The notes under the pieces: generated by a model
What the model saw: the letters and a program-made list of their open reading frames with translations, nothing else
Told to the model about the DNA's origin: nothing
The model's database searches: none
Shown: positions 44,230 through 54,764 of the stretch, piece after piece
Position numbering within the stretch: the stretch's first letter is position 1
Layout: every line of letters starts with the position of its first letter
Program-made: the position numbers and the translations under genes
Source of the DNA: Aquitalea aquatilis
Lineage (GTDB): Bacteria; Pseudomonadota; Gammaproteobacteria; Burkholderiales; Chromobacteriaceae
DNA length: 64,000 nucleotides
NCBI RefSeq assembly: GCF_005155025.1
Contig: NZ_CP039731.1
Coordinates: 930,001 to 994,000, forward strand
Reading direction: 5' to 3'

Positions 44230-44679
44230 TCAGCTAAGCGGCAACACCACAAACTCCCCCTCCAGCCGACCAGCCTGCTGCCCGGCACACTCCACGTTCA
44301 CCACCAGCGTCAGCCGTGCCATGCGCCCTTTTGACAAGGCTGCCGCCATGCGCTGCCAGGCTGCCTCATTCACCGGCAGGGTGCGGGCGGTAAATGCCCC
44401 GTGCATGGTTTTCTGGTAATCCATCTGGCTGCGCCGCACCATCACCTGGCCGCGCAGCCCCAGCGCCTGCAATGTGCGGTACACCAGCAACCAGCCGGCC
44501 AGCGTCGCCACGGCCGCCGCACTGCCACCAAACACCGTGGCGCAATGATTGATATTCGGTTCCAGCGGCGCTTCCAGCTCCACCCGACCCTCTTCGGCCG
44601 CCACCACCCTGACCGCCATCGCCTGCGCCAGCGGGATGGCCTGATACAGATACTGCTCGATTTGCTGCTTGTCCTTCAC
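44230..44679 (-). CDS. YiiD C-terminal-like hotdog thioesterase domain protein
   Basis: This 149-residue protein is of the putative thioesterase type. IEQYLYQAIPLAQAMAVRVV, LEAPLEPNINHCATVFGGSAAAVATLAGWLL and RRSQMDYQKTMHG are the features of the YiiD_C/DUF4442 hotdog-fold group, with the conserved Asn-His and Gly-Gly. GTG at 44679 is used because AAGGAATT lies just upstream; the frame runs 31 codons further into the promoter region. It is convergent with rlmH and divergent from the YcnI-like gene. Substrate unknown. Confidence 0.8.
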   Translation of the reverse strand: MKDKQQIEQYLYQAIPLAQAMAVRVVAAEEGRVELEAPLEPNINHCATVFGGSAAAVATLAGWLLVYRTLQALGLRGQVMVRRSQMDYQKTMHGAFTARTLPVNEAAWQRMAAALSKGRMARLTLVVNVECAGQQAGRLEGEFVVLPLS

Positions 44680-44825
44680 GGCAATTCCTTTCCTGCAAAC
44701 AAGCCCCAGCATGCCACAGCCAGCCAGCGACGGCAGTAGTGGCTGCGACAAGATGTCGCAGGGCCCGCGCATGGATTTCCCTTACAATCCGCCGCACACT
44801 ATCTTTCTCAGCCATGCCAGACATC

Positions 44826-45335
44826 ATGAAAACACTCGCTGCCCTCACCCTGCTGTTGTCCACCGCGGCCCAAGCTCACGTCACCCTGGAAACCCCCACA
44901 GCCGCCAGCGGCAGCTATTACAAGGCTGTGCTGAAAGTAGGCCATGGCTGCGATGGCAGCCCCACCACCGGGATCAGCGTGGAGCTGCCGGCAGGCGCGC
45001 AGCTGGCCCGCCCCATGCCCAAGGCCGGCTGGCAGGTTCAAGTCAGCAAGAGCGCGGTAAAGCCCTTTGACAACTACGGCACCCTGGTCAAGGAAGATGT
45101 CAGCCGCATCAGCTGGAGTGGCGGCAGCCTGCCGGCGGACTTTTACGACGAGTTCACCTTCCAGACCCGCATTGCCGCCAAGCCGGGCAAGCTGTTTTTC
45201 AAGGTGACACAGCAATGCGCCCAGGGCAGCACCAGCTGGGTAGAGATTCCGGCTGATGGCCAGGATGCACACAGTCTGAAATCCCCCGCCGCCGTGTTGC
45301 AGGTGACCGAACCGGGCGAAGCACACCACCACTAA
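44826..45335 (+). CDS. YcnI-like (DUF1775) secreted copper-binding protein
   Basis: The product is 169 residues. The signal peptide MKTLAALTLLLSTAAQA is followed directly by HVTLE, so the mature protein would begin with His, the ligand that forms the mono-histidine copper site described for B. subtilis YcnI. KVGHGCDGSPTTGISVELP and GSLPADFYDEFTFQTRI, plus TSWVEIP with the conserved Trp, are family features. The C-terminus ends EAHHH, a possible extra metal site. The full frame could begin at 44739 or 44814, but only 44826 gives a clean signal peptide. No copD/ycnJ neighbour is present. It ends at a strong bidirectional terminator. Confidence 0.88.
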   Translation: MKTLAALTLLLSTAAQAHVTLETPTAASGSYYKAVLKVGHGCDGSPTTGISVELPAGAQLARPMPKAGWQVQVSKSAVKPFDNYGTLVKEDVSRISWSGGSLPADFYDEFTFQTRIAAKPGKLFFKVTQQCAQGSTSWVEIPADGQDAHSLKSPAAVLQVTEPGEAHHH

Positions 45336-45365
45336 GCCCCGGCTTTCCGCAGGCCACAAAATGAA

Positions 45366-45398
45366 AACCCCCTTGCAGCATGCTGTTGCAAGGGGGTT
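45366..45398. terminator. Bidirectional terminator between the ycnI-like gene and ahpF
   Basis: A perfect 12-bp stem (AACCCCCTTGCA with TGCAAGGGGGTT) has a 9-base loop and lies between two convergent genes. T-rich sequence follows on the minus strand (TTTTCATTTT), so it should stop ahpF transcripts best. On the plus strand the T-run is short. Confidence 0.85.
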
Positions 45399-45471
45399 GT
45401 GCTGTCTGATCCGCGCAGGCTCTGGAGCCACGAACAAAAGCGCGTAGCAGCGGCAGTGTGGTGAGCCGGTC

Positions 45472-47022
45472 TTACTGACGGATCAGGTAGTCAAACGCCG
45501 ACAGGCTGGCTTTGGCACCCTCGCCCATGGCGATGATGATCTGCTTGTACGGTGCGGTGGTGGCATCGCCAGCGGCAAACACACCCTCGGCCGAAGTCTG
45601 GCCCTTGGCATCCACCTCGATTTCACCACGCGGCGACAGGGCGATGCTGCCTTGCAGCCAGTCGGTATTCGGCAGCAGGCCGATCTGCACAAAAATGCCT
45701 TCCAGCGCCACATGGTGGTTTTCACCGGTGATCCGCTCCTGATAGCGCAGGCCATTTACCTTTTGGCCATCGCCGGTCACCTCGGTGGTCTGGGCATTGG
45801 TGATGACGCGCACATTGGGCAGGCTGTGCAGCTTCTTCTGCAATACCGCATCGGCACGCAGGCTGTCACCAAACTCCAGCAGGGTAACGTGGCTAACAAT
45901 GCCGGCCAGGTCAATGGCGGCTTCCACGCCGGAATTACCGCCGCCAATCACCGCCACGCGCTTGCCCTTGAACAGCGGGCCATCGCAATGCGGGCAGTAG
46001 GCCACGCCCTTGGCGCGGTATTCGGCTTCACCCGGCACATTCATTTCGCGCCAGCGCGCCCCGGTGGCGATGATCACCGCCTTGCTTTTCAGTACCGCGC
46101 CGCTTGCCAGCGTCAGCTCGGCCAGCTGGCCGTTTTGTGCCGGCTTGAGGGCAGCAGCGCGTTGCAGGTTCATCACGTCCACATCATAGGATTTGACGTG
46201 TTGTTCCAGCGCCATCGCCAGCTTCGGCCCTTCGGTTTCCTGCACCGAGATGAAGTTTTCAATCGCCAGCGTATCCAGCACCTGACCGCCGAAGCGTTCG
46301 GCCACCACACCGGTACGAATGCCTTTGCGAGCGGCATAAATGGCGGCAGCAGCACCAGCGGGACCACCGCCGACGATCAGCACGTCGAATGCTTCCTTGG
46401 CAGCAATCTTTTCGGCTTCATGCGCCACGGCACCGGTATCCAGTTTGGCAATGATTTCTTCCAGGCCCATGCGGCCGCTGCCAAACTGTTCGCCATTCAG
46501 ATAAATAGCCGGTACGCCCATGATCTGACGGTCGGTGACTTCCTGCTGGAACACGCCGCCATCGATCATCACGCTACGTACATTGGGATTGAGCACCGCC
46601 ATCAGGTTGACGGCTTGTACCACGTCCGGGCAGTTGTGGCAGCTGAGCGAGACAAACACTTCAAACTGGTAGCTGCCTTGCAGGCCGCGAATCTGCGCGA
46701 TGGTGTCTTCGTCTACCTTGGGCGGATGGCCGCCGGTTTGCAACAAAGCCAGCACCAGCGAGGTGAATTCGTGGCCCATGGGAATGCCGGCAAATTCGAT
46801 ACGGCCAGCCTCGCCGGGGCGGGCAATGGCAAAGGACGGGCGGCGCGCGGCCTGGCCATCGCTGCGCAGTGTCACCTTGGGCGACAGGCTGGCGATGTCC
46901 TGCAACAGGCCAAACATTTCCTGCGCCTTGGCGCTGTCATCCAGGCTGGCGACCAGTTCGATGGGCTGCTGCAGTTTTTCCAGGTAAGCGGTCAGTTGGG
47001 TCTTGATGGTGGTGTCGAGCAT
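45472..47022 (-). CDS. ahpF: Alkyl hydroperoxide reductase subunit F
   Basis: AhpF is an FAD disulfide reductase that passes electrons from NADH to AhpC. At 516 residues it is the standard size. The N-terminal tandem thioredoxin-like domain carries [12 protein letters not shown] (CxxC, near residue 130). The FAD domain starts [21 protein letters not shown] near 215, and the thioredoxin-reductase redox pair is CPHCDG (about 343-348) with [14 protein letters not shown] behind it. [16 protein letters not shown] closes the FAD site. It is 146 bases downstream of ahpC on the same strand and ends at a strong terminator. Confidence 0.97.
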   Translation of the reverse strand: MLDTTIKTQLTAYLEKLQQPIELVASLDDSAKAQEMFGLLQDIASLSPKVTLRSDGQAARRPSFAIARPGEAGRIEFAGIPMGHEFTSLVLALLQTGGHPPKVDEDTIAQIRGLQGSYQFEVFVSLSCHNCPDVVQAVNLMAVLNPNVRSVMIDGGVFQQEVTDRQIMGVPAIYLNGEQFGSGRMGLEEIIAKLDTGAVAHEAEKIAAKEAFDVLIVGGGPAGAAAAIYAARKGIRTGVVAERFGGQVLDTLAIENFISVQETEGPKLAMALEQHVKSYDVDVMNLQRAAALKPAQNGQLAELTLASGAVLKSKAVIIATGARWREMNVPGEAEYRAKGVAYCPHCDGPLFKGKRVAVIGGGNSGVEAAIDLAGIVSHVTLLEFGDSLRADAVLQKKLHSLPNVRVITNAQTTEVTGDGQKVNGLRYQERITGENHHVALEGIFVQIGLLPNTDWLQGSIALSPRGEIEVDAKGQTSAEGVFAAGDATTAPYKQIIIAMGEGAKASLSAFDYLIRQ

Positions 47023-47168
47023 GGGAAGTCCTCAGGCAATTGCACTGGCAAGCTTGTGGCTGCCAACAGCTTGCCGCTGCAATCGGGTGATGGGGAGAAG
47101 AGGCGGCCAGGGAGTGGCCGCCCCATTGGGCCGCAGCGCAGGCCTGCGCTGCAGCACCAGGGTGTGGC

Positions 47169-47738
47169 TTAGATCTTGCCAACCAGATCCAGCGAAGGCG
47201 CCAGCGTAGCTTCGCCTTCTTTCCACTTGGCCGGGCACACTTCACCCGGGTGGCTGGCTACGTACTGGGCAGCCTTCACCTTGCGCAGCAGTTCGCTGGC
47301 GTCACGGCCGATACCACCGGCGTTGATTTCGATGATCTGGATCTTGCCTTGCGGGTCGATCACGAAGGTGCCGCGCTCGGCGAGGCCAGCTTCTTCGATC
47401 ATCACGCCGAAGTTGCGGCTGATGATGCCGGTCGGGTCGCCAATCATCGGGTAGTTGATCTTGCCGATGGTTTCCGAGCTGTCGTGCCAGGCTTTGTGGG
47501 TGAAGTGGGTGTCGGTAGATACCGAGTAGATTTCCACGCCCAGCTTGGAGAATTCGGCGTAGTTGTCAGCCAGGTCACCCAGTTCGGTCGGGCAGACAAA
47601 GGTGAAGTCAGCCGGGTAGAAGAACACAACCGACCACTTGCCTTTCAGGTCGGCGTCGCTGACGTCGATGAATTTGCCATTGTGAAAAGCGCTAGCCTTG
47701 AACGGTTTTACTTCGGTATTGATCAGCGATACGGACAT
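47169..47738 (-). CDS. ahpC: Alkyl hydroperoxide reductase subunit C (peroxiredoxin)
   Basis: AhpC is a typical 2-Cys peroxiredoxin. The peroxidatic Cys is in [19 protein letters not shown] and the resolving Cys in [17 protein letters not shown], near the C-terminus. The 189-residue length ([13 protein letters not shown] start) fits. ATG at 47738 has GGAG eight bases upstream; the frame extends further but into the promoter. It precedes ahpF. An ATAG-N7-CTAT motif lies about 116 bases upstream of the ATG, suggesting OxyR control. Confidence 0.97.
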   Translation of the reverse strand: MSVSLINTEVKPFKASAFHNGKFIDVSDADLKGKWSVVFFYPADFTFVCPTELGDLADNYAEFSKLGVEIYSVSTDTHFTHKAWHDSSETIGKINYPMIGDPTGIISRNFGVMIEEAGLAERGTFVIDPQGKIQIIEINAGGIGRDASELLRKVKAAQYVASHPGEVCPAKWKEGEATLAPSLDLVGKI

Positions 47739-47853
47739 GTTTTTCTCCAGTCGGTGAAATAAGAAAATGCAGTGTTTGGCTGCGTTTGCATTCGATGTAC
47801 GCATCTTAGGCAGTCCGTATCAATTGATCCACTTGATTGTTTAAATGTTAAAA

Positions 47854-47868
47854 ATAGAATTTTCCTAT
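47854..47868 (-). promoter_or_regulatory. Candidate OxyR half-site upstream of ahpC
   Basis: ATAG and CTAT are separated by exactly seven bases, matching the core of one OxyR tetranucleotide pair. The inner T and A of the full consensus are not matched, and the second pair expected seven bases downstream is degenerate. Position (about 116 bases before the ahpC ATG) and the target gene fit. AT-rich sequence follows. Confidence 0.45.
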
Positions 47869-47971
47869 CATGATTCGGAATGCAGCTAGCCAGCCATCAG
47901 GGAGGGCTGGCACGGCCCCTTCGGCTAACGCCAGCACAGCACTGTGGTCTGCTTGCCACAGTAAAATAAGA

Positions 47972-47995
47972 AAAGCCGCCAAAAAAGGCGGCTTT
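47972..47995. terminator. Rho-independent terminator after yidB-like gene (bidirectional)
   Basis: A perfect 9-bp stem (AAAGCCGCC with GGCGGCTTT) and a 6-base loop carry T-runs on both strands. It lies 24 bases after the stop of the minus-strand yidB-like gene. The plus-strand side has no gene to terminate, so it mainly serves yidB. Confidence 0.85.
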
Positions 47996-48018
47996 TTCCA
48001 TCGCTCAACTCAGTTTAT

Positions 48019-48411
48019 TCAGCTTTTGTTAAAAAAGCCCTGCAGCATGCCCAGACCCTGCGACAGCAAATCCCCACCCTGCGGCAACTGGCCATCCGGC
48101 GTCAGCTTGTCCACCGCCTGTGGCAGGTAATCAGCCAGCCCCTGACTGAGCTGTTGCGGGTCCAGCCCGAACTTGCCCGCCAGCACCGTCACCTGCTCAT
48201 TGCCCAGTACCTGCTGGATCTGCTCGGCCGACACCGGCAGGTTGCCACCAGTCCCCACCCAGGACGACACCAGCTCGCTCATGCCGCCACTATTGAACTT
48301 CTCCACCAGGCCAGACAGGCCGCCCTGCTGCTGCATCAGTTCGGTGACCGCACCAGCCACGCCACCACCTTCGCCGCCCAGCAAACCACCCAGTTGATCA
48401 AACAGGCTCAT
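48019..48411 (-). CDS. YidB-family (DUF937) protein
   Basis: This 130-residue soluble protein is rich in Gly and Gln. MSLFDQLGGLLGG start, LSGLVEKFNSGGMSELVSSWVGTGGNLPVSAEQIQQVLG and KFGLDPQQLSQGLADYLPQAVDKLTPDGQLP (in pieces) are the signature of the DUF937/YidB family. Function is not established; the fold is a helical homeodomain-like protein by family. It is divergent from the lytic transglycosylase gene with a 114-base shared promoter region, and it ends at a strong terminator. Confidence 0.9.
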   Translation of the reverse strand: MSLFDQLGGLLGGEGGGVAGAVTELMQQQGGLSGLVEKFNSGGMSELVSSWVGTGGNLPVSAEQIQQVLGNEQVTVLAGKFGLDPQQLSQGLADYLPQAVDKLTPDGQLPQGGDLLSQGLGMLQGFFNKS

Positions 48412-48525
48412 GCTTAGTCCTTTCGCTTTAAAATGTCTTCAGAAAACTTTACTTGCAAAATAGCATAGAAAAATCAGTACAATAGCGCATTAAACCGAAA
48501 CCCATGCGGGCTGCTCTTCATCAAA

Positions 48526-49320
48526 ATGCGATTCATCACCGTTTTCCTGGCCTGGCTGGCCTGCTTTGCAAGCAGCAGCGTACACGCCGATCTTTATGGT
48601 TTTGTGGACGAACAGGGTCAGGTTCACCTTGCCAACCGCCAACTGGACGAGCGCTATCAGCTCTACCAGAAAAGCCTGCAGCCCGGCGTCAGCAGCAATG
48701 CGGCACTGGATGACGCCACCACCCCCGGCCTGGGTGCCACCCTGAGCAGCGACAACCGCTTGCCTGCTCCAGCAGCAGCACGTGCGGATGGGATCAAAAG
48801 CGTGAATGCCCCGGCGTACAACACCAAGCTGGCATCCCAGTACAAGCATCTGATCGACCAGACTGCGCGTGAATTCAAGCTGGATGCCAATCTGCTGCAT
48901 TCCATCGTCACCGTCGAATCCGGCTACAACCCGCAAGCACTGTCACCCAAGGGGGCCGTGGGCCTGATGCAGGTGATTCCGGCTACTGGCGAGCGCTTTG
49001 GCGTGACCGAATTGAGCGACCCCAGGCAAAACCTGCGAGCCGGGGCGCGTTATCTGCGTTTTTTATTAGCCCAGTTCAACAACGATCTGCCGCTGGCCAT
49101 CGCCGCCTACAATGCGGGCGAAGGGGCAGTGCAGAAGTACCGCAACACCATTCCGCCGTATGAAGAAACCCGCGACTATGTCGCCAAGGTGCTGGCTTCT
49201 TACGAGAAACGCGGCGGCCTTGCCTATCAGAGCAGTCTGCGCAACAGCGCCGGCAAGACCCGTGTCCGGGCCGTCATCCTGCCTGCGGCCCTGTCTGGTA
49301 CAACAGCCTCTGCATTGTAA
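48526..49320 (+). CDS. Periplasmic lytic transglycosylase (SLT domain, family 1-like)
   Basis: This 264-residue protein would cleave peptidoglycan between MurNAc and GlcNAc. The signal peptide ends near SSSVHA. An N-terminal DUF4124-like segment (DLYGFVDEQGQVHLANRQLDE) follows, then a linker. The SLT domain starts at about residue 108: ANLLHSIVTVESGYNPQALSPKGAVGLMQVIPATGERFG in pieces, with the catalytic Glu in TVESGYN, and IAAYNAGEGAVQKY, YVAKVL. ATG at 48526 begins MRFITVFLAWLACF. A TACAAT box lies at 48478. A strong terminator follows. Confidence 0.93.
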   Translation: MRFITVFLAWLACFASSSVHADLYGFVDEQGQVHLANRQLDERYQLYQKSLQPGVSSNAALDDATTPGLGATLSSDNRLPAPAAARADGIKSVNAPAYNTKLASQYKHLIDQTAREFKLDANLLHSIVTVESGYNPQALSPKGAVGLMQVIPATGERFGVTELSDPRQNLRAGARYLRFLLAQFNNDLPLAIAAYNAGEGAVQKYRNTIPPYEETRDYVAKVLASYEKRGGLAYQSSLRNSAGKTRVRAVILPAALSGTTASAL

Positions 49321-49342
49321 AAGTACAGCTTCATGGCATGAC

Positions 49343-49368
49343 AAAGGCCTTCCAGTGAAGGCCTTTTT
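49343..49368 (+). terminator. Rho-independent terminator after the lytic transglycosylase gene
   Basis: A perfect 10-bp stem (AAAGGCCTTC with GAAGGCCTTT, loop CAGT) continues into a T-run. It lies 23 bases after the stop codon. Confidence 0.92.
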
Positions 49369-49404
49369 GCATGGTTTGAATTGATCAGCGCCGCAACTGC
49401 GCCA

Positions 49405-49701
49405 TCACAGCTGGATGCCCAGGATCTCGCCCAGCGGCTCGGCCAGATCGCGATAGTGTGCGCGATGGTCGAATACCCCCAGCAAGCCCGGATAGGCATC
49501 CGGCGCATGCAGAATCTGGTTGGCCTTGCGCGAGGACAGCTTGTGTATGCGCAAGATGCGGCCATCCCAATGCACCAGGCGTGCTTCTTCTGCCGTCAGT
49601 AACACCTCTAAGGCCTGGTGGATGATCTCCACCAACACGACTTTGCTGCGGGTTCTGCTTTCGCCCACAGGTGTAGCACTTCTGACTCCCTCGTCTTGCA
49701 T
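49405..49701 (-). CDS. Small hypothetical protein
   Basis: The 98-residue protein is not recognised. It is cytosolic by appearance, with a charged start (MQDEGVRSATPVGESRTRSK), a helical middle (VVLVEIIHQALEVLLTAEEARLVHWDGRILRIHKLSSRKA) and a conserved-looking end (HRAHYRDLAEPLGEILGIQL). Support for it being real: a clean ATG, codon use like its neighbours, an AT-rich 190-base region upstream that looks like promoter, and independent orientation. It has no terminator of its own; the plus-strand hairpin of the transglycosylase gene lies beyond its stop and could serve both strands. Confidence 0.6.
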   Translation of the reverse strand: MQDEGVRSATPVGESRTRSKVVLVEIIHQALEVLLTAEEARLVHWDGRILRIHKLSSRKANQILHAPDAYPGLLGVFDHRAHYRDLAEPLGEILGIQL

Positions 49702-49833
49702 AGCGTCTTTTTCTAAAACTATTATTGTTTAAAATGAATTAACTTCTCCTTAATCATAGGGCAGGTCTTTTGCAATCTCAATACTTGATTAAAAGAAATT
49801 TAAATAACAGCCACATAAATTCTGGTTCAATTT

Positions 49834-49866
49834 AAAAAAAAATGGCCAGCATAGGCTGACCATTTA
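49834..49866 (-). terminator. Rho-independent terminator after holA
   Basis: On the minus strand AAATGGTCAGC pairs with GCTGGCCATTT (one G-U pair) around a 4-base loop, followed by nine T. It lies 23 bases after the holA stop. Confidence 0.9.
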
Positions 49867-49888
49867 AAATTACTGTGTTTTTTCTGCA

Positions 49889-50893
49889 TCATGTCGCCAA
49901 CAGCAAGGCCAGGCCACGCAGGGAATGCCAGGGGTCGCCGGCCGCCACGCCTTTGATCTGCTGATCAATACGGGCGCACTCCGACAAGGCCGTCATCAAC
50001 TTGCGCGGGCCGATACGGCGCAGGGCCGGCTCGGCCAGCCGCTGTTTGTCACCCCACAGGCGCAATTCACGCGCCAGATCGCGCAACTGCCGTCCATCCT
50101 TCAGCCCCTGCCGCAAGCGCAGCAGCATGCGTACATCTTCGGTGAAAGACCACAACACCAGCACCGGCGATTCGCCTTCTGCCAACAGGCCTTCCAGCAT
50201 GCGTTGCACGCGGGCGGCATCGCCGGACAGCCAGGATTCGGACAGATGGAACACATCGAAGCGCGCCACATTGGCCACGGCCTCGCGCAACTGCTCCAGC
50301 GTCAACTCGCCGGCCGGGTAAAGCAAGGCCAGCTTGTCCACTTCCTGACGGGCCGCCAGCAGATTACCTTCCACCCGGTCGGCAAAAAAAGTCAGCGCCT
50401 CACCCGACAGTTGCTGGTGCTGGCGTTTCATGCGGCGGGCAATCCAGCCGCCCAGCTCGTGCCGTCCCACCGGTTTGGCTTCCACCACCACCGCGGCTTT
50501 TTCCAGCGCGAGATACCACTTGGATTGCAGCTGCGCTTTTTCCAGCCGTGGCAGGGTCAGCAGGGTGATGGTGTCTTGCGGCGGGTTGGCCGCCAGCTGT
50601 TGCAGGGCTTCCGCACCTTCATTGCCCGGCTTGCCGCCAGGGATGCGGAGCTCCAGCAGCTTGAGCGAGGCAAACAGCGAGACGCTGCTCATGGCATCGC
50701 GCAGTTGCGACCAGTCGAAACCCGCTTCCACCGTCAGCACTTCGCGCTCCTGATAGCCTTGCGCACGGGCATGCGTGCGCAGGCTGTCGGCCGCTTCCAG
50801 CGCCAGCAGCGCCTCTTCACCATGAATCAGGTAGAGCGGCGCCAGCCCCTTGGCCAGCACCGTCTCCAGCGCATCAGGGCTTAGGCTGGGCAT
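49889..50893 (-). CDS. holA: DNA polymerase III delta subunit (clamp loader)
   Basis: HolA opens the beta sliding clamp. The 334-residue protein shows LAPLYLIHGEEALLALEAADSLR at its start, SLFASLKLLELRIPGGKPG, and TFFADRVEGNLLAARQEVDKLALLYP, the delta-family hallmark; LLVLWSFTEDVRMLLRL-like text lies in the helical domain. The start overlaps the lptE stop region by 20 bases, and the leuS-lptE-holA order is typical of beta- and gammaproteobacteria. Confidence 0.95.
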   Translation of the reverse strand: MPSLSPDALETVLAKGLAPLYLIHGEEALLALEAADSLRTHARAQGYQEREVLTVEAGFDWSQLRDAMSSVSLFASLKLLELRIPGGKPGNEGAEALQQLAANPPQDTITLLTLPRLEKAQLQSKWYLALEKAAVVVEAKPVGRHELGGWIARRMKRQHQQLSGEALTFFADRVEGNLLAARQEVDKLALLYPAGELTLEQLREAVANVARFDVFHLSESWLSGDAARVQRMLEGLLAEGESPVLVLWSFTEDVRMLLRLRQGLKDGRQLRDLARELRLWGDKQRLAEPALRRIGPRKLMTALSECARIDQQIKGVAAGDPWHSLRGLALLLAT

Positions 50894-51434
50894 TGGCAGG
50901 CTTCAGGCTTTGCGGGCCAGTCGTGCCCATGGCGGTCGGGCGCTTGACATAGGCCAGCCGGCGGGCGATCTGCTCGGCCGCATCGCGGCGGATATCAGTC
51001 CACAGCAGATTTTCTTCCTGCTCCTTGCCCAGCACATCGCTATCCGAATAATTCATGTAACGGCGCACCGACACCTGCATGTCCGGCTCGATGGGCGAAC
51101 CACCAATCACCGTGCGGACCGTGGCGCTATAGCTCAGCAAGTACTCGTTGACCTTGCCGCCGCTATTGATGGTCGACACTTCCTTGGACTGGCGTTCACT
51201 CAGCACGCTGACCACGGCCTCGGCCTGTTTGGGCGAGGACAACATCACCACTTTGTCATTACGCAACAGGGTTTCCCGCAGCAAGGGGCCCAGTTGGCCA
51301 CTGCCCTCTTCCACATAAACGCTGCTGAAGGGCAGCGGGCGGCTGCTGCCACCCATGCCCTTGAGATGAAAACCGCAGGCGCTGAGCAAGAGTACGGCGC
51401 CAGTGAGCACCAGCCAGTGCAGGGTTCGGGTCAT
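50874..51434 (-). CDS. lptE: LPS-assembly lipoprotein LptE
   Basis: LptE plugs the LptD barrel and helps insert LPS in the outer leaflet. The 186-residue protein has a lipoprotein signal with lipobox LLSACGF, and GFHLKGMG directly after the Cys is the LptE hallmark. SSVYVEEGSG, VLSERQSKEVSTINSGGKVNEYLLSYSATV (in pieces) and LLWTDIRRDAAEQIARRL complete the family pattern. It overlaps holA by 20 bases and lies 114 bases after leuS. Confidence 0.95.
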   Translation of the reverse strand: MTRTLHWLVLTGAVLLLSACGFHLKGMGGSSRPLPFSSVYVEEGSGQLGPLLRETLLRNDKVVMLSSPKQAEAVVSVLSERQSKEVSTINSGGKVNEYLLSYSATVRTVIGGSPIEPDMQVSVRRYMNYSDSDVLGKEQEENLLWTDIRRDAAEQIARRLAYVKRPTAMGTTGPQSLKPANAQPKP

Positions 51435-51516
51435 TCCTGTTTCTCCGTAAGGAAAAGCCGGATCAGCCCATCCCCTGTTGTGGGGAATCTGGTCCGAGCC
51501 GGCCCGGGTTTGTTGG

Positions 51517-51540
51517 CGGCCCCGGCATGATCCGGGGCCG
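51517..51540. other. Perfect GC-rich hairpin between leuS and lptE
   Basis: CGGCCCCGG and CCGGGGCCG form a perfect 9-bp stem with a 6-base loop, nine bases after the leuS stop. There is no T-run on the minus strand (AACAAACC follows further down), so a classical terminator is unlikely. It may stabilise the leuS mRNA 3' end or reduce read-through into lptE. Confidence 0.6.
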
Positions 51541-51548
51541 GTTTGCCA

Positions 51549-54257
<2,709 letters not shown>

Positions 54258-54340
54258 TCAATCGGCCCATTATAGCGGCCAGAGGGCCCTGCCGATAAGA
54301 GCCGCACAAAAACAAACGCTTGCCATCAGCCGCCACGGCA

Positions 54341-54733
54341 TCAGGGGCAGGGACGGCGGGTCCAGCCTGACGCAGCCCGATAGCAGGAAAAATCTTCATG
54401 AATCGCGTCAATCTCCCAGCGGCCGTCGCGGTGGAGTAGCTGCAATTGCTGCCGTACCGCCTTGACACTGTCGTCTTGCAAACCATCGCGAATCAGGGTG
54501 ATGTCGGCCCGCTTGAAGTCTGGAGCCGGGCTGTGCTGTATCAGCCGGAAATGCGGATAGTCGATTTGCCCCTCCTGACCCAGCCGCTGCCGGACAAAAC
54601 GCAGGGCCAATTCAGCTGGCAATTCGCCCGGCTGGCCAACAAAGGGAAGCCGCCCTTCGTCGGTATAGGCCCATGCCACTGGAGTGATGAACAGGCTGCA
54701 CAACAGCAGCAACAAGCGCAAAGAGGTTTTCAT
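54341..54733 (-). CDS. Secreted hypothetical protein
   Basis: The 130-residue protein is not recognised. It has a clear signal peptide (MKTSLRLLLLLCSLFITPVAWA). A mature domain of about 108 residues follows with PFVGQPGELPAELALRFVRQRLG, a DITLIRDGLQDDSVKAVRQQLQLLHRDGRWEIDAIHEDFSCYR stretch (in pieces) and two Cys near the C-terminus (SCYR, RPCP) that may form a disulfide. The RDGRWEI segment recalls the NTF2-like/DUF lumenal-domain pattern in secreted proteins, but this is weak. It lies between leuS and pip on the same strand, 31 bases after pip. Confidence 0.75.
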   Translation of the reverse strand: MKTSLRLLLLLCSLFITPVAWAYTDEGRLPFVGQPGELPAELALRFVRQRLGQEGQIDYPHFRLIQHSPAPDFKRADITLIRDGLQDDSVKAVRQQLQLLHRDGRWEIDAIHEDFSCYRAASGWTRRPCP

Positions 54734-54764
54734 CTATTTACAGACTGCCACATGGACAGCCGGT

